Source of the DNA: Bradyrhizobium sp. 199
GTDB taxonomy: Bacteria; Pseudomonadota; Alphaproteobacteria; Rhizobiales; Xanthobacteraceae
Direction: 5' to 3'
Length of the DNA: 64,000 bases
Assembly: GCF_023073355.1 (NCBI RefSeq)
Contig: NZ_JADPJI010000005.1
Span: forward strand, 620,001-684,000
Made by a program: the position numbers and the translations under genes
Shown: piece after piece, positions 58,913 through 64,000 of the stretch
Layout of the letters: every line of letters starts with the position of its first letter
Numbering within the stretch: position 1 is the stretch's first letter
Notes under the pieces: model-generated
The model's database searches: none
Told to the model about the DNA's origin: nothing
Seen by the model: only the letters and a program-made list of their open reading frames with translations

Positions 58913-59140
58913 TTACGACCATTTAAGATCTCGCGGGTGCGCGGCTCCGGTGCTGGCGATGGTTTCCGCGCCGGGTAGATCAGCCTGGTGGGGCCACTGC
59001 TGTAGCAGCCGATCCGGAATGTCTTGAGCGGATCCAAACAGCTTCAACACACAATATTCGCCATCGTGCTTGCGATCAGCTTTCACAGAAAAAGCGAATA
59101 ACCCTCGAAAGGTATTACGGGAAACGGCAGGTTTTGCCAT
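58913..59140 (-). CDS. Hypothetical protein, possibly frameshifted
   Basis: A 75-residue ORF starting MAKPAVSRNTFRGLFAFSVK and ending at 58913. A second minus-strand frame (59037-58846) reads RTREILNGRKRYDHASEFLH, which looks more protein-like for the C-terminal part. The two may once have been one gene joined by a frameshift. No family was recognised. Confidence 0.35.
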   Translation of the reverse strand: MAKPAVSRNTFRGLFAFSVKADRKHDGEYCVLKLFGSAQDIPDRLLQQWPHQADLPGAETIASTGAAHPRDLKWS

Positions 59141-59615
59141 TTAACATCCCCCAACGTAAAATCGACTCGCTTTAAGTCTAGAAATCTGACGCGTTAACAA
59201 AATAAAATCCAGTGGAATTTAATCGCTTGCCTTCGAAAAGAGGTCATCAGAACTGACGTAAATCGAAGCACCGTGCGTCACAGCTCGCGCTGTCCTGCGT
59301 CTCCGATACCCTATGCTGCTACGGGACAATCGACCTGAGCAGGCGGCCGAGTAGGATGGGCGGGCCAGGGGCTGCCCCGCAAAATCGTTACCAGACTTCG
59401 CAAGTGACTGAGACGAACCGATGTTCGCTCAACCCTCTCCCGAAGTCGCTCTCGTAATCAGACGGTCGGCCTGGCGCTGCCCGGCGAATAGCGCGCGATA
59501 GATCTGCCGATCGAGGTCAGTTCAATTTGCGTCGGCTGCGGCGACCCACCCGATCGGGGTGTCGCGACCGCAGGCCGGCACCTAGCCGCCCGATAGGCAT
59601 TGTCTGGTCGCCATT
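59141..59615. other. Gap upstream of the 58.9-kb gene and downstream of the DsrE-like gene
   Basis: About 475 bases. The first 90 bases are AT-rich (GTTAACAAAATAAAATCC near 59193) and probably hold the promoter for the gene at 59140. The rest has short frames on both strands and nothing I recognise. Confidence 0.4.
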
Positions 59616-60212
59616 TCATGGCTTGACGTAGGTCCATCCCTGCTCCTGCAACTGCATCACCCTAACGACGCCCGACCTCACCACTTGGGCTTGAGCAACG
59701 ATCGGAATGTCTTTATTTTCGGCCTTCTGCATTTTCTCTTGCGTGTTTCCACAGGCTTTGAATGATACTTCCGGCGTGCTCAGAGCCATTTCCTCAATTC
59801 GCGCTTTCACCGGCGACGTGTCATCGCGGAGCATATGGAGGCCGGGGCCGAAGGTAATCACCTCAACTTTCACCCCTTCACCAACCTCCTTGTAGTATTG
59901 CGCGACGTTGAGTGCGTTGTTCAATGCAAGATTCATTGACGCCGAGTCGCTTGTGTTGACCTGAAGGATTAAGCGGTGCTCTTTCTTGGCAGCAGACGAT
60001 GGCGCGATGCGCGCCAGCTCAAATTGCTTTGGCGTCGCGGCCCGCGCCGATGAATTCGCGTGCGTTCTTGCCGCGCCATGTGTTGAGGCTGCAGGCAAAC
60101 TGGGCTGTGCCGGGAGCAGGCGAGTCTCCTGTGCCGCGGAGCTAGACAACCCGACCAGCAGCGAGATGATTGTCGCGATCATCGCTGTGATAATCTTCGG
60201 AAATGTGGGCAT
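59616..60212 (-). CDS. Periplasmic DsrE-like protein
   Basis: A 198-residue exported protein with a signal peptide (ITAMIATIISLLVGLSSSAAQ) and a linker, followed from about residue 75 by a DsrE/DsrF-like domain: HRLILQVNTSDSASMNLALN, then YYKEVGEGVKVEVITFGPGL and STPEVSFKACGNTQEKM. The cysteine in FKACGNT is at the place where DsrE-type proteins carry sulfur. A periplasmic location is typical of COG1416-type members. It is the last gene of a leftward set (TAXI, TagO-like, DsrE). The next gene upstream stops 34 bp away. Confidence 0.8.
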   Translation of the reverse strand: MPTFPKIITAMIATIISLLVGLSSSAAQETRLLPAQPSLPAASTHGAARTHANSSARAATPKQFELARIAPSSAAKKEHRLILQVNTSDSASMNLALNNALNVAQYYKEVGEGVKVEVITFGPGLHMLRDDTSPVKARIEEMALSTPEVSFKACGNTQEKMQKAENKDIPIVAQAQVVRSGVVRVMQLQEQGWTYVKP

Positions 60213-60246
60213 TATGTTGTTTCTCCAGGCAGGCTGAGGTTCATGA

Positions 60247-60807
60247 TCAATTGTTGGGCTTCGCGATCGCGCGTGGCCATTTGCATGTTGCCGCCAGTTT
60301 TGCACGCACGCTCTCGATACCATCGAGAGCGAACACTGCACCGGCGCCGGTCCCCGTTCGGCGTGACACATGCACGGAAAGTTCGCTGTGGCCGGGGATC
60401 GATTGCAACAGGCGAACGACATCGCTTTCAAGCGCGACACCGCGCGCCGACGTGATTGTCGAGACCTGAAAAGGTGGATCATCATTGATGCGCAGGGAAA
60501 GGGTGTAGTCCTCGCGGCGGCCCGACAGGCCGGCTCCATCAAGCAACACTTCGGTCAGGCCGCGGCGACAGCGTATTGACAGGCTCATTGCTGCGTCGGA
60601 GCTGCCCCCTTGAGACGGTAGCGTAGCCTTGATGATCGATGAATAATCAACTGGCGAGGTGGTCTCGCTGACGATCCACGCCCCGGCTCCATTTGCGGGC
60701 CGATCAGAGACGCGAACCGGCGCCATAGGGTCTTCGGCGCCTCGGGCCCGAGCGAGGTCGTTTGCGATCGCGAGCGTCACGACGAGAGCGATCAGGGTGA
60801 GCGTCAT
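60247..60807 (-). CDS. TagO/VasI-like exported protein
   Basis: A 186-residue exported protein. A signal peptide (MTLTLIALVVTLAIANDLAR) leads to a domain with W-I-V-S-E-T-T-S-P-V-D, MSLSIRCRRGLTEVLLDG, YTLSLRINDDPPFQVSTITS, and a C-terminal FALDGIESVRAKLAATCKW. The pattern of S-P-x-D, L-x-x-R-C, R-I-x-x-x-P-x and a final C-x-W resembles the type VI secretion-associated TagO/VasI proteins and other envelope proteins. No type VI genes are near. Its ATG overlaps the stop of the TAXI gene by four bases (ATGA), so translation is coupled. Confidence 0.75.
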   Translation of the reverse strand: MTLTLIALVVTLAIANDLARARGAEDPMAPVRVSDRPANGAGAWIVSETTSPVDYSSIIKATLPSQGGSSDAAMSLSIRCRRGLTEVLLDGAGLSGRREDYTLSLRINDDPPFQVSTITSARGVALESDVVRLLQSIPGHSELSVHVSRRTGTGAGAVFALDGIESVRAKLAATCKWPRAIAKPNN

Positions 60808-61823
60808 TGTGCCGCCTGGCTCGAACGCGGCAGACGATCGAGCCAGGCCTGCGCCGCGGGAAAACGCGTCAGGCCAGGGACCGTCGCCGCCAAGTTGATC
60901 GACTTCCATTTCGGATCGAAACCGGGCTCCTGCAGCCTGCTAATCCGCGAGAACAGGCGGTCAACAAAGCGCGCCACACGATGAAAGCGATTGGATTTGA
61001 TCGGCCAATTGAAGGCGACCAGCACGGTTGGAACGGCAATAGTTGTCACGCGTTCCCCCTGCCTGATCAAGTTCGGGTAATCAGCTGCGTCCAGCGAAGA
61101 TGGCAGATAATAATCTTCGAACTTGCTCTCGTAGGGCACCGGCAAGAACTTGAAGCCGGCATCCCAGCGACCACGTATGAATGCATCCACCGGCTTCGAT
61201 GTTATGAAAACGACGGCGGCCAGCTCACCCCTGCGCATTTGTTCCATCGCAACCTGATGGGGGATGAATGCCTTATCGACCTCGATTCCCAGCCGGCTGA
61301 AGATCAGCGGGCCCGAATAAGCTGCGGCGGTACCTTGGGTGTTGAAATTGACCTTCTTTCCGACCAGATCACTCAAGCTCTGGATTTCGGGCCTGACGAA
61401 TACGTGCAGTTCAGATGGAAACAGGTTGAGCACATAGGTGATCCGTCGCTGGATGTCCGGCACTTGGCTCTTGTACTCGTCAAGGGCGTCGGAATTGATG
61501 ATTGCTGCATCAATGCCCCGCAAATACAGCAGCGAATTGACGTTTTCGGTTGCGCCGCGGGTCACGATGGGCAGCACGTGGAGGTCCGTTCCGTCATCGG
61601 CCACTCGCGCCATTTCCGCGGCAAGCCGAATGGGAGCTCCTTCCAGCAGACCTCCGGCAATTCCAACAGTCCAATCGTTCATGGCCGTAATTTCCGCCCT
61701 TGCATGATCCGCACGCGCCCGCGGAGTCTGCTGGGCCATCGCTGGGCAACAGCCCATGATCAGAAGCGGAGCGGCTATCACGATGAGGAGAAACCAAGAG
61801 CGTATTCCAACCAGCTGCTTCAT
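60804..61823 (-). CDS. Orphan TAXI-type TRAP solute-binding protein
   Basis: A 339-residue periplasmic binding protein of the TAXI family, which normally feeds a TRAP permease. The signal peptide SWFLLIVIAAPLLIMGCCPA may end in a lipobox-like L-I-M-G-C. Then come LRGIDAAIINSDALDEYK, SELHVFVRPEIQSLSDLVGK, KVNFNTQGTAAAYSGPLIF and RGELAAVVFITSKPVDAFI, the typical core. No TRAP membrane genes are nearby, so it may be a sensor or a partner of the coupled genes. The ATG at 61823 was chosen at the signal peptide. The stop overlaps the next gene's start (ATGA). Confidence 0.85.
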   Translation of the reverse strand: MKQLVGIRSWFLLIVIAAPLLIMGCCPAMAQQTPRARADHARAEITAMNDWTVGIAGGLLEGAPIRLAAEMARVADDGTDLHVLPIVTRGATENVNSLLYLRGIDAAIINSDALDEYKSQVPDIQRRITYVLNLFPSELHVFVRPEIQSLSDLVGKKVNFNTQGTAAAYSGPLIFSRLGIEVDKAFIPHQVAMEQMRRGELAAVVFITSKPVDAFIRGRWDAGFKFLPVPYESKFEDYYLPSSLDAADYPNLIRQGERVTTIAVPTVLVAFNWPIKSNRFHRVARFVDRLFSRISRLQEPGFDPKWKSINLAATVPGLTRFPAAQAWLDRLPRSSQAAQ

Positions 61824-61948
61824 CGATCCGGCTCCACTAGGAACGTCTATTCTGTTTTGTCCGCTGCGCTCTTCACTTCGGCACGTAAGCTTTAAGTTCG
61901 ATCTGACTAGTCGATACTGCGCACGACCATTTGTCTGCACCAATGCTG

Positions 61949-63574
61949 CTAACGACCAAGTGCGTCGAACCGCTCCCTTGCCTCCTTGACCCCTCCGGCT
62001 GCTGCTCTGGCGTAAAGCTCTCGCGCCTTGGACGTGTCGCCGCGCGTTCCGCTCGCGCGCCATTTTGCAAGCAGGCTCGGATCATACGTTTCGGCGAGCG
62101 CGAAACTTGCCGGTGCGCTCCCCAATTCAGCAGCACGCTCCAGGACCACTCGTGCCGCGCCAATGTCGCCTTGTCGAAGAAATCCGGTTGCGCGAGCGAT
62201 CAATCGCACGAGCTCGGCGGCGTTTTCGTTCCCGAGAACCGGGGATGGCGCCTTCGGCTCAGCTGCTGTGATCACGAGCTCTCGCGCGAATTGCGCGGCC
62301 GGCGCCTGCGGCGATCCCAGCAGCAGTGTTCGGAGCGGTTCCCTTGTTGGCGAATTGCCGGCTCCGCCTTCACCCGATACCCCGGCGGGTAGCCACGGTC
62401 CGACACTCGGGCGCGCTGCGGCAAGTTCTTGCTCATCTCGGCCGGGTTGGTTGCATTCTCGCCGGAGCTGGTTTTTCAACTGTTCGGCTCGATCATCGTT
62501 TGCCGCGGCTTGCGCTTCATACGCGAACAGCTTGGAACGCGCCAACGAGAGCTCTTGCGCCAGCGCATCTGCTCTTTCGTGCTCCTCCTTTAATGTGAGC
62601 TTCAGTTTAGCCGAGGTATTCTCCGCTGTTCGCTTCGTCTGCACCGTTTCTTCGATTGCCTTCGCGATCTGCAGGGATCGGTTGTCGAGCTCGATTCGCG
62701 TCGTCGCGAGTGTCTCCTCCAGCTGTTTGGTACGATCGTGCTCTTGTCGGAGGCTTGCCTGTACCTGAGCCTCCGCTGCCTCTTTTGCGCTGATCTCTGC
62801 GGCTTGTCTGGTTACCTCTGCCGACTGGGTCTCCAGGTCGTGATGAGCGGCTGTCAAATTCTGCTCCAGCCGGTTTGCCCGATCTTTCTCCCGCTCGACA
62901 GCTTCTTGCAGCTCTCTCGGATCACTCTGTGCCCGGCGTTCGGGTTCGCGACCCTCAGTGCCGATTTCGCGGCTTAGCCGTGCCTGCACTTCGAAGTCGT
63001 TGCGCGCCTTAACAAGTTCCCGTTCCAGACGCTCCGTGTGCAAGCGCTCCTGCCGGAGCGATTTCTGCAGCTTATCGGTTTCATTCTCGGTGGCCTCCGC
63101 AATGCTGGTCCATTGCTCGCGTGCATGCTGCAACAGCCCCAGCACGGTATCCTGCTCCCGTCGGCATGTTCGAAGGTCAGCAGCAAGGGCCTGTATCCTC
63201 TCCTGTTCTGCGGCGAGCGCTTGCCGTGATCGCTCGGTATTGCTGGTTGAGGCTTGTGCGAGCTTCAGGAGTGTCGTGTCGGCAGATTGTTTCGGCTGCG
63301 CCGCGCGCCACCCTCCCGAGCCGGTCGCGCCGCGCAAGTGCGTCGCAATGACAGGGGCGTCGATTGCCGGCCGGTTTGGCTGCTGCGCGAGAACGGGTAT
63401 CGTCAATACCGATATTACCGTCAGGACAGTCGGTGCAACCCACGCCGACCTTGTTGCGCAGGTGCGCGCACAGCTACGAGCGCAATCCGAAGCAATCCAC
63501 ACGTCTGCGCGGCGAACGGGCGATCCAAGGCCCGACCCTGCCTGCATCGACGCTTGTGCCCACATCCGCGACAT
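61949..63574 (-). CDS. Membrane-anchored coiled-coil protein with Sel1-like end
   Basis: A 541-residue protein. A hydrophobic segment (VAPTVLTVISVLTIPVLA) near residue 55 probably anchors or exports it. A long coiled coil (about residues 100-390: SRQALAAEQERIQALAADLR, ELVKARNDFEVQARLS, ARSKLFAYEAQAAANDDRAE) follows. The C-terminus has Sel1/TPR-like repeats: RATGFLRQGDIGAARVVLER, APASFALAETYDPSLL and TSKARELYARAAAGGVKEAR. It resembles proteins that organise envelope complexes. The start may be the ATG at 63574 or the TTG at 63586. It lies 125 bp upstream of the TAXI gene in the same direction and may belong to its set. Confidence 0.78.
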   Translation of the reverse strand: MSRMWAQASMQAGSGLGSPVRRADVWIASDCARSCARTCATRSAWVAPTVLTVISVLTIPVLAQQPNRPAIDAPVIATHLRGATGSGGWRAAQPKQSADTTLLKLAQASTSNTERSRQALAAEQERIQALAADLRTCRREQDTVLGLLQHAREQWTSIAEATENETDKLQKSLRQERLHTERLERELVKARNDFEVQARLSREIGTEGREPERRAQSDPRELQEAVEREKDRANRLEQNLTAAHHDLETQSAEVTRQAAEISAKEAAEAQVQASLRQEHDRTKQLEETLATTRIELDNRSLQIAKAIEETVQTKRTAENTSAKLKLTLKEEHERADALAQELSLARSKLFAYEAQAAANDDRAEQLKNQLRRECNQPGRDEQELAAARPSVGPWLPAGVSGEGGAGNSPTREPLRTLLLGSPQAPAAQFARELVITAAEPKAPSPVLGNENAAELVRLIARATGFLRQGDIGAARVVLERAAELGSAPASFALAETYDPSLLAKWRASGTRGDTSKARELYARAAAGGVKEARERFDALGR

Positions 63575-63710
63575 TAATTGCTTCAATCTGTTAACTGCAG
63601 CTTTTGCATGGGCAAAATAAACCCAGATTATATTTTATTCAATGGCTTGTATCGTTAATTAAAGTTCGATGATTCGGTTGGTCGATTTTGCTTGAGAAGG
63701 AGATGGTCCA

Positions 63711-64000
63711 ATGCGCTACCGAAGCCCTTGCCTCATCGTGCGGTCATCACGAGTGTATCTGTGCTAGCCTTGGCTCAAGGAGGCGGCGCAGTGGCGGGCT
63801 CCGCGGGTGCCGGCACTGGCACTGGGACAGGCACGGGCAGCGCCAATACTGGCGGGTCAGCTCCGTCCGGCATGGGTACAAATGCGAGCAGCGCCAACCT
63901 TGGTCCATCGGCGCCTCCGGGAATGGGGACACAAGACGTTGGTACCGGTGCAAACCTGAACCGCACCACCCAAACCAACAGTCCGGACGTTCAACCCGCC
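63711..64000 (+). CDS. Gly/Thr-rich secreted protein, partial, start region probably frameshifted
   Basis: The window ends inside this gene. The expected start ATG at 63711 has AAGGAG upstream and reads MRYRSPCLIV, but that frame stops at 63765-63767. A second frame, possibly from the TTG at 63728, reads RAVITSVSVLALAQGGGAVA and then AGTGTGTGTGSANTGGSAPS, a signal peptide and a Gly/Thr/Ser-rich mature protein open to 64000. This suggests a one-base frame change near 63735, or a non-ATG start. The role is unknown. Similar low-complexity proteins are common in Bradyrhizobium. Confidence 0.5.

Noticed and set aside
50244..59200. A second att site made of the tRNA-Tyr 3' end
   Set aside because: I searched by eye for the T-arm and acceptor sequence further right and saw no copy; a computed search would be needed.
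1..64000. CRISPR arrays or tandem spacer-repeat structures
   Set aside because: No set of regularly spaced identical repeats was seen; only palindromic dispersed elements.

Overview
The window looks like chromosomal DNA from a Rhizobiales alphaproteobacterium, most likely Bradyrhizobium or a close relative. The evidence is the high GC content, the many GTG/TTG starts, alphaproteobacterial families (PAS_5-type protein, DUF2336 protein, small soluble-Hpt plus CheY-like pair, short-form NAD kinase), TTAA-N7-TTAA boxes of the CtrA type, and many short palindromic intergenic elements (GTAGCCCGGAT..., TTTTCGGAAAA...) of the kind scattered through Bradyrhizobium genomes. No rRNA and no CRISPR array were seen. 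Two tRNA genes are present: tRNA-Thr(TGT) near 47.1 kb and tRNA-Tyr(GTA) near 50.3 kb.

From 0.1 to 50.3 kb the window is ordinary, densely coded core chromosome. 0.1-7.3 kb holds a double-PilZ protein, two MFS exporters, a GNAT acetyltransferase, a zinc alcohol dehydrogenase with a DUF5680 partner, a glyoxalase-fold protein, a membrane protein and a cupin. 7.5-16.8 kb holds a DbpA-type DEAD-box helicase, a DJ-1-like membrane protein, a PAS protein, a rhomboid protease, a CBS pair, a patatin phospholipase and a secreted protein. 18.4-32.4 kb holds a Tat-exported serine hydrolase, a nitroreductase, thrS, another MFS exporter, a lipoprotein hydrolase, an amino acid permease, yidD, an IscU-like scaffold, folE and hisI. 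32.5-41.2 kb holds a lytic transglycosylase behind a CtrA box, a DUF2336 protein, a histidine phosphotransfer protein with its response regulator, nadK, an S10 peptidase and a beta-lactamase-family protein. 41.4-50.0 kb is a run of small secreted or membrane proteins, an outer membrane barrel, a methyltransferase, a frameshifted GFA gene and rlmB.

Immediately after tRNA-Tyr the character changes. From 50.4 to about 55.7 kb there are AT-rich patches, short orphan genes and four recognisable wrecks: a Hanks-type kinase with two frameshifts, the end of a family 2 glycosyltransferase, a tyrosine integrase broken in three frames and lacking its catalytic C-terminus, and a frameshifted Fic gene with an altered catalytic motif. 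This reads as the decayed remains of an integrated element. Inside it are a diverged, inverted pair of about 115-bp units that each end in a terminator (possible small-RNA duplicates), two copies of a 17-base AT-rich motif, and paralogous small coiled-coil genes, one of them coupled by an ATGA overlap to a zinc-ribbon gene.

From 57.7 to 63.6 kb is a block of secreted proteins. Its most unusual part is a leftward gene set: a coiled-coil protein with Sel1-like C-terminus, then an orphan TAXI-type periplasmic binding protein (no TRAP permease nearby) coupled by an ATGA overlap to a TagO/VasI-like exported protein, then a periplasmic DsrE-like protein. This set is the best candidate here for an undescribed envelope system. 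The right edge cuts through a Gly/Thr-rich secreted protein whose start region appears frameshifted.
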